Shown: piece by piece, positions 14,201 through 26,200 of the stretch
How positions within the stretch are numbered: the stretch's first letter is position 1
Layout of the letters: each line of letters begins with the position of its first letter
NCBI GenBank assembly: GCA_038380795.1
Contig: CM076281.1
Coordinates: 1,550,001-1,614,000, forward strand
DNA: 64,000 nucleotides
From: Pyrocephalus nanus
Lineage: Eukaryota > Chordata > Aves > Passeriformes > Tyrannidae
Direction: 5' to 3'
The notes under the pieces: model-generated
Seen by the model: only the letters and a program-made list of their open reading frames with translations
The model's database searches: none
What the model was told of the DNA's origin: nothing
Position numbers and translations under genes: made by a program

Positions 14201-17200
14201 TCTGGAGCTTTCTGCTGGTTCTGGATCCTTTGTGTTACATTTGTGAGCTGGGTCCTGATCTTTTGTTACTCCTGTTTTGGTTTTGGGATTTTTTTTTTAG
14301 GGATGTGTCCCCTCTATTACTCAAAGTCTGACTGCTTTGACCCCCCTGCTCACATGTGAGACTCTTCCAATAAGCTCTGGCTGCTCCCACAGGATTTCTG
14401 GAAGAAAGCCTGAATGTGCCACACTAAGAAGTTTGTAAATAATTCCCAGAGCAGCAGGTACAGGAGGGAGCTGAAGACAACAGTGTTTTGTCAGCAGAGC
14501 CAGTCGATAGCTCCTGAGTAAGGGCTGAACAGACTTTGGGACAAATGGGGTGTAATTTATTGTACAATTCTGAGCAAATCAAGAACTAAGCACCGGAGGT
14601 GGATGCTCAGTCTGGCTCCAGTCTGAATCTCAAGATGGATATGGATTGTTGAAATGTTCAGAGTTTGTGTAGGTGGAAGGAAAAAAATCCACTTGTAGTT
14701 ATTGGTAATTTTATGCATTTTACTCTAAAATGTCTTTAGGAAGAAAACATGAAGTTCATCCCACAGCTTATCCAGGGTTATAACATGGATTATAAAACCA
14801 TTAGTTTACACAAGACTTGACTTTTCTGCTAATTTATTTTTTTTAAATAAGTGGAAGCCTTTTTTTTCCCCCCAATCTTTGGTGTTTCTGACTGAGATCT
14901 TCATTGAGTATGTGGGGCAGAGGTGTTTGTGTGCTGATACTGGAGGGCAGGGCTTGGAAGAATGCAGCACCTCACCCTGTTTGGCAGTGTCCAGGGGTGA
15001 TGGGTGTCCTGGGAGTCTCTGTCCTGCCTGTCACCTGAGCCTCTGCTGGGGCTCTGTGGCTGTGAAATATCCCCATTTCAATGGGGAAATACCTAAAAGA
15101 GTCAGGAACTGGGTGAGCACAGAGCAGTGAGCAGGGCTGGAGTTCAGGAGTGGGTCCAACACAGTGTTTAAACTGTGCTGGAGACTCGACCTGGAGCTCA
15201 GTGACACCCCCTCCAAACCCCACTGAGGACGCCTTTGTTCCCAAGATTAGCATATTGGCTGAAATCTCAGTGTGAAAAGGTAATTCCCTCAGCCTGCTGG
15301 AGAACTCACTATAGTCCCTGTCATCCTTGAGCCGGGCATTGGGATGCTTTTCTACAGCACTTTATGTATTTTGACTCCAATTTACGCTGATCCTCTGGCA
15401 CCAGGAACGCTCCTGCCGCTGATAAGGCCCAGCTAATCTCCAAGGACAAGGAGAAAGTGATGTAAGGAGTGCCTGCAGCAACACCCCACATCCCCCTTCC
15501 TCTCTCTCCTGGTGTCCATGGAAGATGTGTCATTTTCCCCACTGGCACTAGATGTCACAGTTTTTCCTCCTCAGTAGCACGAGGATCAGAAATGATCCAC
15601 AATCGGAGCTGTTCGCCGGAGCGTTGGCTCCAGCACCTTTCCTGGGTGGATGGCAAGGTTTGGCCAGGTGATATTCAGGATGGCACAGGGCTCCTGGAAT
15701 GCTCTGGCAGCTCCTTGGATTCCTGGGGGTGGAAAGGTATAGCTGTTAAAAGCTTGATCGTTGAACTGCACGTTCTGCTTCGTCACCCCGTGTTCCTGCA
15801 TTTCATGGCAGGGGCAGGGAATTAAAACAGCAACCAGAGCTGCAGATTTCTTACAGGATTATAAAATCCCCAAGTCCAAGGCTTGCAAGAGCAGAGATGG
15901 TTGTGGTGGGGCAGAGTTTTAGTCTGTGTTTTGATGTGTATGTTTGAACACGTGTTTGTGGATCATATGGATACAGCAGTTAGGAAAGTTCTTGCCCACA
16001 GGAAAGCTCCTAATGAAGGTTGTCTGTTACTCTCTGCAATGTATCTTTATCCATCTGTAACTTCACCAGGTGAAGTTTCCAGGCCTTACACTCTGCCTAG
16101 GGAGAAGTTCTTTATTGTCTAGCTGGAAAGCTCCATCACAAAAGCTTTTGCTGTGGAGGAGAAGCCAGCAGTGCTGCCCACAGCTGGTTTTGTGGGCTTG
16201 CAGCAGGAACGTGCAGGAACCAAGGCAGTGTGAATACACATCTCCTTCAGCCTAGGAGTGCAGGAGGAATTTCTTCCTGGAAGGATTTGTCATGCATGGG
16301 AAGGGGCTGCCCAGGGCGGTGTTGGAGTCCCCATCCCTGGAGGTGTCCAAGGAATGGCTGGACGTGGCACTCAGTGCCATTTCTTGGTTGACAAGGTGAT
16401 GATTGGTCAAAGGTTGGACCTGGTGATCTTGGAGGTCTTTTCCAACCTCGGTGATCCCAAGATTCTTGGACACCTTTCCCTGAGCGCTCGGTCACGCCCC
16501 GTCCTGGCGCCGTTCCCAGCTCTGTGCCAGCGTGCTTGGCTGTGCTGCCACCACCACGCCTGCATCGCTGAGGGACTCCTTCTCCAGAGCCAAGAAGAGC
16601 AGGAAGGAATCCTGGGTTTTGGCACTCCACCCTCGTCAGGGCCGGGATGCCTCTGGCAAACCACGTGCATCCTGCCCTTTCCCTGGGAGGTGCTTCACGC
16701 TCCAGAGAAAAATTGGAAAGCTTTTGGTCATAGGTTAAGTGCAGAGAGTCTCTTTTTTTTTTTTTTGGATCTGAAGTTCCCAGCAGCAGATTCAAATGGT
16801 GAAACACCAAAATTGTTATATCTACATCGAGTAAAATTCCCAGAAGTGCCTTTGTTTCCTTTTCAAGTTACACTTTGTCCACGGCTGTGCAGCCAAGTGA
16901 TTCAGCATCCTGGGTAAGCCAAGGAACAACCAGCTTAGCTCCAGAACAGACAGAGGTTGTGAAGGGGAGATAAAGCCCATGTTCCCTGATTTAGCAGTGT
17001 TGGAATGTGTGTGTGTACAGTGGGAAAAACAGACTTTCCTCAGTGTTCAGCTTCAGCATCTCCAGTGTTCACGTGCTAAACCACCACCACTGCTGCATTT
17101 CCTTTCCTGCTATGACTTTGCATGATAATTCCAACATGTAAATGTATTCATGTTTTATGTGTATTTTTAACATACAAAACCTCCATGTGATACAGACACA

Positions 17201-20200
17201 ACAGGACAAGACAAAATCATCAGCAGGGCTCCGAAAGTTCTGGTGTCCTACTGAAAAATTTCCAGACCCACAATCAGGTTTCCAAATTTGGATGTAAATA
17301 AATAAACTGAAGCCTGGCATAAAGTCCCCAGGCTCAGCACCATCCTGGTGTGGGAGAAGTAGAATAAACCTACGCTGGTCTCTCTGGAGAGCAGTGACAG
17401 GACCCAAGGGAACGACTGGAGCTGTGCCAGGTTGGATCTCAGGGAAAGGTTCTTCCCCCAGAGGGTGGCTGGCACTGAACAGGCTCCCCAGGGCAGTGGG
17501 CACAGCCCCAAGGCTGCCAGAGCTCAAGGAGTGTTTGGACATCACTCTGAGGGACAGGGTGGGATTGTTGGGGTGTCTTTGCAGGGCCAGGGGTTGGACT
17601 GGATGATCCCTGGGGGTCCCTTCCAGCTCAGGATATTCTGTGATTCTGTGGTTCTGTCGGCTCTGCTTCTCCAGGAATTACAGATCCTTGTAGAATGAGC
17701 CTGCAAATGTCCCTCTCCCAGCTGCTGTTGGTGTTGGCATTGGCTTCCCTCTGCCTGGAGCCTGCCGTGCTTCCAGGAGGGAACCCGGGATCGGCTCCTT
17801 CCCCATTCCCCTCGGTGCCTGCTGTCAACAGCCCCGGCTGCCACGGGCAGTCAATTCGGGACTGCATCAGTGTGTGCATTACTGCTCCCATCGATAGCGC
17901 AATTAATGTTGGAGTCAATTTTGGTGTTAATTTTAGGCCATGATTAGTGTTGACACTGTGTGTCAAACGAGCGGCGTTTACGAGCGCCGGGGAGAAGCCG
18001 CCCGTTGGTTCCCGCGCCGCCTTTACCGCCTGCTGATGCTCACACCAGGGCCGGGATCTGGTGGGAGAAGGGATGTGTGTGTGTGTGAGTGTGTGTGGGA
18101 AATTACACCCCTAAAACTTGGGTGCAATCTGCGCGTGCCGTGCCATCCGGGGAGCAGAATGACATCTGGAGCGCTGAATCCTAATCACGGCCCGGAAACA
18201 TCAGAAATAATGATCACTTTCTGATCGGGGCTGGTGAATAATTCATCCGCCTTGATTTCCACGTGCTGCCCACCGATACTTTTCAAACCAAATGTGTTCC
18301 TACAGGAGAATAATGGTCCCACTTCTTATGGAAATACCGGGGCACAAATCATTTTGCCAACATAAAAACAGTTAAATAAGACAGTTCCTGCTTCTTTTTT
18401 TTTTTTTTTTTTTTTCCCTCCCCCCTCTCCTTCGCTCCTGGGTGTGCTGGGAATGGAGCTGTGGCAGGAGCAGCACTTCCAAACTGTGCTGCCTCTTCAA
18501 AAGGGCCTGTTCTGAAGCCAGGGCCACTCACCATCACCCACTGTTACTGCCAGTGCTCTTAGGTGATTAGCTCAGCCTGGCTAATTAACCTGGGAACTCT
18601 CCAGTTTTTGGCGTGCTGCCGTTAACTTAAAAATCTCATTATTCCTTTTCTTTTTTTTTTTCTCCTGAAATAGAAAGCCATCCTCCGCTGCCCATAAATT
18701 TCAGCCGAATCTCCCTTGTTCACAGCAAAAAAAAAATCCTTAGTTGTGCAAATCCTTGTGGTTTTTATTACTGGATAAATGGCACAAAACACGTGATGAA
18801 CTGGGGAGGCAACAAGACACACGAGTCAATAGTGGTGCACTTTAATTTTTGTTTTCTTTACTGCGTGTGGTTGCTCCGTGTTTATCAGATGTAAACTATT
18901 TTCAAGAGTTTGTGCCCTGGCTGGATATTTTTAGCTATTTTATTGGTGGGCAAAAGGGATTTTATTGATGCAGAGGACACACAGTCTCAGGTTAGGGAAC
19001 TATTCCAAGACTTCTGTTACAATCTGAATTTTCTAAGTGAGAAATGCTTTTAATTTGCCTCTTTTCTGTGCTGTCAAAAATCATCAAGCTGATGAAAGTG
19101 AGGAAAATCTCTTGGTAGGTGAGACAGACTGTGGGACCAGCCCTGGGTACTCAGAGCTTCATCACTGGTCCCACAGCCCTGGAGTGAGTCACTCACCTGC
19201 CCCAGTTGGGAGCAGGACTTGGCTGCCAGTTTGTTGTGGTTGTTGTGGGGATTTCTGGCAGATCTTTGTGCTTCTGTGTTCCAGTTTACTGTGGTGACAA
19301 GTGTTTAGCAAATCCAAATTCTCCTGTTGCTCCCTTCCTGATGGTGCTGGAACGTCCTGGGGTGGTCCTGGCTGATGGGATCAGTGTGGCTGTGAGGAAA
19401 CAACCACCTAGGCATCCCTCCTTTCTTAGGTGCTAATCTTGGAGCCTTGAACTTTGTGTTTGCAGAATTTTTTAAGCTGCAGTTTCTAATCACAAGCTTG
19501 CCCGCAGCTGAGAGTGAGAACAGAGGCAATTTCCAGCCCTTGGCATCTCTGTCAGGTCAGAAGGACAAAATTTACTTTTCTTCTTCATTATTTACCTTGA
19601 TTCTTCTGCTGTCTGCTATGAAAATCCAAGAGCAGAAGTCCAAGGAACCCCTCTGGCCATGTTTGGGATCAGTTATGCTCCTCTCCCAGCCTCTGGACTG
19701 GTTGTCTGTGCCAGACCAACACCTGCATCCACTTGTTTTGCAGCGTTACAACTTTTCCCTTTAATTTGGCAACAATACTGCTCTTTTAGCAAAAAATTAG
19801 GGATTTATGCTGCTGTCTTTGAAGCTGCTGCAGTTCCAAACCCTGCAGTTGGATGCTATGGTGAAACTGCAAATATTCTGCAAATATTCAGAGGCAAACA
19901 AATGAATCTGTTTTGATGGATCAGAGCAGCAGTGGAGGAAACCAAGACCAAGGAGAAGGTGAACTGAAACAGTGAAGTTGCACTCTCAGCTCTGGGAAGG
20001 GGAGGTGGAAGGGAAGGATCTGTAATATTTTGGATTGCTGCCTGCTTTACTTCCAATGACCCTCTGATTAATTCCTCTGCCTCTTTATTTTTTTTAATGA
20101 GCCTATTATGGCATATCTCATTGCAGGTGCTGATTGGATCTCGGCCGTGCATTGTGTGCCATTTTGATTTGGATTAAATGGCACAGATCTATCTGCTGCC

Positions 20201-23200
20201 TCTCCCCTCTCCCCCCTCCCGCTCTGGTTCATCATGCTCAGAATTCCGAGGCTCTGCAATGAGAGTCTCAGCCCTCCTGATTGCAGAGGATGTGCAATCG
20301 GCTTGAGGAATGTGTACTCAGAGCTTATGATCCTTGGGCGAGCGGGGACTGGGTGATGCATGTGGCTTTCAAGGGACGCTGCTATTTCCATCTGTTAATG
20401 GCATTCCAGGCTGGCCAGCTCCCGGAGCTGAGGGATGGGGGATGCAGGGGACAGATGCTGCTGATCTCCAGGAGATGGGCCAGGAGAGATCATCCGGTGC
20501 TTTTTGAAAAGGAAAAAAAAAAAAATATGCAGCAAAAAAAAAAGCGTTGCTGTTTGCCCCGGGCGGGTTTGGAAAGAAAGTGCTGCAAACATTTGGGAAG
20601 GAAACAGGGGAGAGCCAAAGGAAGGACAGGGGATAAAAATGGAGATAATAATGAAATAAAAAGATTTTTTAACTGAGGACAGGGTGATGAGGCTCTGAAG
20701 TGATACTTGGGAAGCCTAGGCATGTGGTCAGGAACCCCTGGATTCTGGCACTGGGAACATCCACAGCTCCCTGCCAGAGAGATGCTGTCAGAATGTGTGC
20801 TGGACCTGTGATAAATCCCTGAGTGGGGACAGGGAGGGACAGTGTGAATGCCCTGGCTGGGGGGAGAGCAGTGGAGGATGTGCCCCAAGGAAAGAGGGAA
20901 GGATCCAGCCCTTCCAGCCGTGCTCTGCCCTGGCAGTGTGTGCCAGAGCTGCTGTTACCACAGTTCCCAAGGAAGACGTGCCAAGTCCAAGGGAGTAAAT
21001 GTCCAGGAGGAACAGTCCCTGCGTGATTCCCCTGCCCCACATCTCGAAGATGCACACTGATTTTCTTGCTGTTCTCTGCTCTTTGATTGCAGATTGGGAT
21101 GGTGGCCTGGAAGATGACCCTGAAGACCCCGGAGTATCCCGAGGGCCGGGATATCATTGTCCTTGGCAATGACATCACCTACAAGATCGGCTCTTTCGGG
21201 CCTCAGGAGGATGTGCTGTTCCTCAGGGCTTCCGAGCTGGCCCGGGCCCAGGGCATCCCCAGGATCTACGTGGCTGCCAACAGTGGGGCCAGGATTGGTT
21301 TGGCTGAGGAGATCCGGCACATGTTCCACGTGGCTTGGGAAGACCCGGATAACCCTTACAAGGTAAGGGGGCACAGGAATTCGGGAGTCTTATTTTTACA
21401 CTACCTCTTTCAACAGAAGGGAGGGTAACATTTGGCGGACTGTGAGGTGCAAAGTTCTGCTTGTTGCTGGATCTGGAGCACTGGGAGTGTCCCAGGCCAG
21501 GTTGGTTGGGACCTTGAGCAGCCTGGTCTGGTGGAAGGTGTCCCTGCCCATGGCAGGGGGATGGAACAAGATGGGCTTTAAAGTCCCTTCCAACCCAGAC
21601 CATTTTATGATATGATTTTATGATCTCCCAGGCAGCAGATTAGTGTCCAGTGCTAAATGCTGCAACATTCCCAGCTTTCCCTGGCCTCAGCTGCAGCTCC
21701 AGTGTTGAGAGAGGATGTTCTTATCACTCTCTGGCATTAAATTCTGCTCCTGTGAAAGTTTGCTTTTGGAAGGGGTTATTGGGGATCAGGAAGGGACTGG
21801 AGGTGAGAGTGAGATGAATGAACTGTCTTTCCCTGCAGGGATACAAATACTTGTACCTGACTCCTCAAGACTACAAGAAGGTCAGCGCACTGAACTCGGT
21901 TCACTGTGAGCACGTGGAGGAAAACGGAGAGTCCAGGTAGGAATGAAAAGCTTCCTGTTCATCCTTGGGTCATGCATGGCACGTCCCTGTGCTCAGCTGG
22001 GACATTCTTTAGGATACAGGGCTGTGGAGAGCCATAGCTGTGTGTGATCAGGGCATGGAACACGAGTTAGAGGTTGTTCCATGAGGCCTGGTTTGGGGCA
22101 GGGCCATGTTGACCCCATGTCATGGCTGAGGCTTGGAAGAAGGAATTAAAGAAAGGGTAAAAGCCTCTTGTAATCTCTTGTTCTCTTCCTTTTTGCCTTT
22201 GGCTGCATTCTCTACCCCTCTTGCCTTTCTCCTATAATCAGCCTGTTCCTCATGCCCTGTGGGAATTTCAGAACCCTTTTCCCAGGAATTCCTCTCCCTT
22301 GGCATTCCCTCTTGCAGTGCTGGTTATTCCATGGTGCTCAGGATGAGCCGTGCACAGGTCCTGGCCAGGTTTTATGCACGTTCCTCCCTGGAACCTTAAT
22401 GATACTTAGTCAGTTCTCATTTTCTTCGTGGCAAACTGATTCAGCAAATCACTGGACCTTGTGACTCAAAGGCTGTCTGTGTCTCCCTCAGGTACAAGAT
22501 AACGGATATTATCGGCAAGGAGGACGGACTTGGGGTGGAGAACCTCAGAGGATCTGGCATGATTGCTGGAGAATCATCTTTAGCCTATGAAAGTGTTATC
22601 ACCATCAGCCTGGTAATCCCCCTCTGCTTTCTATTCTTCAAATGTATTGTCTGTTTCAGCTAAAAATCCTGCAGTGATATCCCAGAGATCCACCTGGGAT
22701 CGGCCTTCTGGTTGATGGAAATGGGCTGCTGGCACCAATACCGGGTCCCTCTCCGACTCCATTTAAAACACTTTAGTCATTTGGCTGTATGTTTGCTCAG
22801 TCTGAAAGTTGCTGCTTCTCTTTTTTTAAAAAAAAAATAAGATACATGTAAATTCAGATCCTGTGTGTTAGAACCTAACAGATTCTGGAGTCCTGCAGCG
22901 AGAGGAGATTTTATGGCCTTGTCACACAGACACACCTGGTTTCATCTCCCTGTTGGAGTCGACAGGCTGGGGCTGTGTGGACACACAGAAGTCAGTGGCA
23001 TTGCAATTTTCCTGTTTTTTTTTTTCTTTCAGGTTACGTGTCGGGCAATCGGGATTGGGGCTTACATCGTTCGGCTGGGCCAGAGGACCATCCAGGTGGA
23101 GAACTCTCACATCATCCTGACTGGCTGTGGAGCCCTCAACAAAGTAAGTCTTTGCATTTCAGTCCTCAGACCAAGCCCTGTCCAGCCTGGCTTTGGACAC

Positions 23201-26200
23201 TTCCAGGGGTGGGGCAGCCACAGCTTCTCTGGGCAATAACTCTGGGTTTCAGTGAGTTCTGATGGAGCCTGGAGGAGCTGCCACCAACCTGGATTGCCTT
23301 GGGCCCTTCTGCTTCTCCCTTCTCAGGCTGTTCCTGGTGGAGGAGAACGGGCTCAGGGCTGGGAAACTTCCCTGCCTTTGCAGCCTTTTCCCTTTGCTCT
23401 CTGCAAAAATCGAATCCTCCTCCCATGTACCTGTTTCCCGTGACAAGAACATGGCATTGCCAGCCAGAGGCACCATTCCAGGCATCCTGGCTGGAGATTG
23501 GCAGGGACCTGGGCAGAACTGCACGTTTAAGGGCTTGAGCAGGACCCAGGGGAAGGGGGAGAAGCAGCTTTTAACAGAGGTTTTATGCACAGGTTAAATG
23601 ACAGGAATGGAGGAGCCCAGAGCCTGGGCAGCAGCATCTCTTTCCCACTGAGTGCTGTGAGGGAGGCAACAGGGCTGTTCCCAGCGTCTGGAAGTCCATG
23701 TTCCAAAATATGTGGGCCAGAATCACCTGAACTTGCAGCCATCCACAGCACTGTGCTAATTCTGGGGAGCACTGAAGCCTGAGCAGTGTGTGGATGGTGA
23801 TTTTCCCGCTGGAAATCTCGGCCGTGGGGGCAGGAGGAATAACTGGGGCTGTTATAAAGAAAACTTAACAGGTTCACTACTAAAATGGCTCTTTTTTTTT
23901 TTTTTTTTTTCCCACTCCAGAGGTGGATTTTCTCCCTTGCTGCCCCAAGCCCATTAATCCCACAGCCCCCAGCTCCTTGTCTGGTGCAGACACAGCTCCC
24001 AGCCCGCTCTGCTCCCATCCCTCTCCCTGAGGGCTTTGTTTCCCTGGAGTTGGGGCTGTGTGGTATGAGTGCCCTTTCCCCATCGAGCAGCTTTGTTCTC
24101 AGGCACTCTCAGCACCTGGGGTGGTTGTGCTCCATGGCAAGCTGTGTTTCCAGGAGTGCCTGCCTGACAATGGGAGATAAAAGGAAAATAGGCTCTCGTT
24201 GAATTATTCCCCTGAATAAAGGGGGCTCTGCAGAAAATGAAGCATTGATCCTATCAACTCTAGGCTGCAGCACCCTCAGTTAGATCTCTTACACACATCA
24301 CACACACCTGCATCAATGGGGGGAAAAGAGGCATTTGAAGATCCAGCATTTAAAAGGGAATTGAGTCAGTTTAGTGCTTGCTGAAGTGCAGTAAGTTGCC
24401 TGGTTCCAGCTGTCACTTGCTGGGGCTCGGGGCCCTGCAGAGTTTCCCAGATGGCAGGGCCAGGCTGTTCAGTCTCCTCCTCTCTCCAGGTTTAACTGCA
24501 CTCCCTACCCGTGGAGTCAGAGCTTGTTTTCATAGGACTGGATGAACCTCGCTGAATTTTAGGCACTTAAAAATTAAGGCTATAGACTAAGTTGAGCACC
24601 TGACATCTGTGAGCATAATCAGGAGGAGGTGCTTTCTGGGGGTGATTTATCCCATCCCAAGAATTTCAGTGGGCTGAATAATCCCTTGTGGCCTTTTCCC
24701 TCCTCCCTGCTCTGTTGGAAAGATGTATTTGTTTGTGTCAGCTCTGAACCTCTACCTTCCTGAAGGTGTAGGAGGAACCTATTGCATCCTATCCAGTTTT
24801 GCCAGTAAGACCCAAAAGTGTTTTACTAACCTCGAATAGTGGGAGCCTGGGAATCCCCACTCGCTCCTGGGTGTGTATGATGTGTCTGCTGGTTCCTGTG
24901 ATCTTCCTGAGGAGAGATCATGGCTGAGGCAAAGATAAATAAATGGAAACTGCCACCTTTAGCTCTTCCCAGTTAGAGATTTGGGACAGTTTTTCCACTG
25001 CTGATGTTTAAATGCTGTCTTCCTAGAGGATGCTGGACAAGGCTTGCTTGGAGTCTTGTGGCTGCACACACATCTTCAAAATGTCTCCTCTTTGCCAGAG
25101 GAGAAAGTGCAGCACAAAAATGGAGACAACTGGGCTTTCAGAGAGCAGGCAGGGTTTTCTGGGGAGTTGTTTAATTTCTTTTCCCTCTGAAGTGCTGGGT
25201 TCTTTCTAAAGTACAAAGGGAGCAGAGGGGGGACAGTGACGAACACTCTGCAGCAGCAGAGCCATTGCTGGTCTTGTTCATTATCATTATGTTGAACCAG
25301 CCCGAGGGTTTAGGTGTGGAGGGAAAGGTCCAGCTGCCAAAGCCAGAGGGTGACCTCAAACTTAGCTGATGGGCTCCAGGGCAGTGTCATTTTGAGCTGG
25401 GGCTGGTGTTTGGTTCTGGGGGTGGACTCACGTGCCGGCTGTTCCTGCGCCGGTGTCACCGCTCTGCGAGTGGAGAGAGGGACATCCCAGGGAGACACCT
25501 GATGGCAGGCAGGTCTGAGGATTCTCCAGCCCCATCTCCTGTCAGGGGTGACAGGAAGCTGCAGAGAGCTGGGCAGGGTTTCCCCCTGCTCTGGTGGAGC
25601 TGTCTTTGTTTGCAGGGACCTGGGGACAGGTGTGGTGCTGCGTGGTGGGGACAGTGCCCTGCACAGGGGGGCTGTGCCGGAGCCGAACCCCTTTTGTCTC
25701 CCCGTTGCGTTTCAGCAGGGGGTGGAGAGGTGGAAATGACATTTCATTCCTCTCGGTGAGCGTGTTACGCGCCTGTGCCGAGCCCGCTGACCCCCCTGAA
25801 AATTGAAATAATGATAATGCGCGTCTCCTGACTGCATCAAAGTATCAGCACATCAAAAGCCAGGAGGCATGAAATGCAAATGATAAAGTGAAAGCAGATG
25901 GATTGTGCATGATCGCCTGATGCCCAATGAATTTTAAAAGATGCCGGTTCACATGGGGAGAGGGGCTGAAATAAACACGTTATCCCTGCAATTTTTTTTT
26001 TTTTTTAATTTTTTATTTTTTTTTTTGTTCTTGCTGCTCACTCCTGACAATATTTTTTCACACTTCAGCGAGCAGCCACTCCATCTCCCTCCCTCCCTTC
26101 CCTCTCTTTCTCTCCCTCTCTCTCCCTGTCGCTGTCTACCTCACACACGTCTCGGGTCATGTCGCCGCAGCTCCGGTGGAAATAATAAGATATAAACCAC

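Larger units (their letters stand above)
11388..21092 (+). other. ACACA 9.7-kb intron
   Basis: The second-longest intron. It contains CR1 fragments at 12794-12956, 13101-13140, 16262-16467 and 17383-17657, T-runs near 12041, 14862, 16751, 18395-18415 and 18649, and A-runs near 20513. Islands without repeats but with regulatory-looking words lie at 12060-12420, 17850-18260 and 20095-20410. I see no nested gene on either strand. Confidence 0.8.

Noticed and set aside
16258..16917. 219-codon open frame on the + strand
   Set aside because: It runs through a CR1 copy and intron DNA, has no recognisable domain, and has no splice or start context.
20511..20545. A-runs as the tail of a processed pseudogene
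   Set aside because: No coding similarity or target-site duplication is visible upstream of the runs.
22492..22612. Gene conversion between ACACA and ACACB at GLGVENL
   Set aside because: Only a few residues lean to the ACACB version, conservative changes explain them, and adjoining exons are plainly ACACA.
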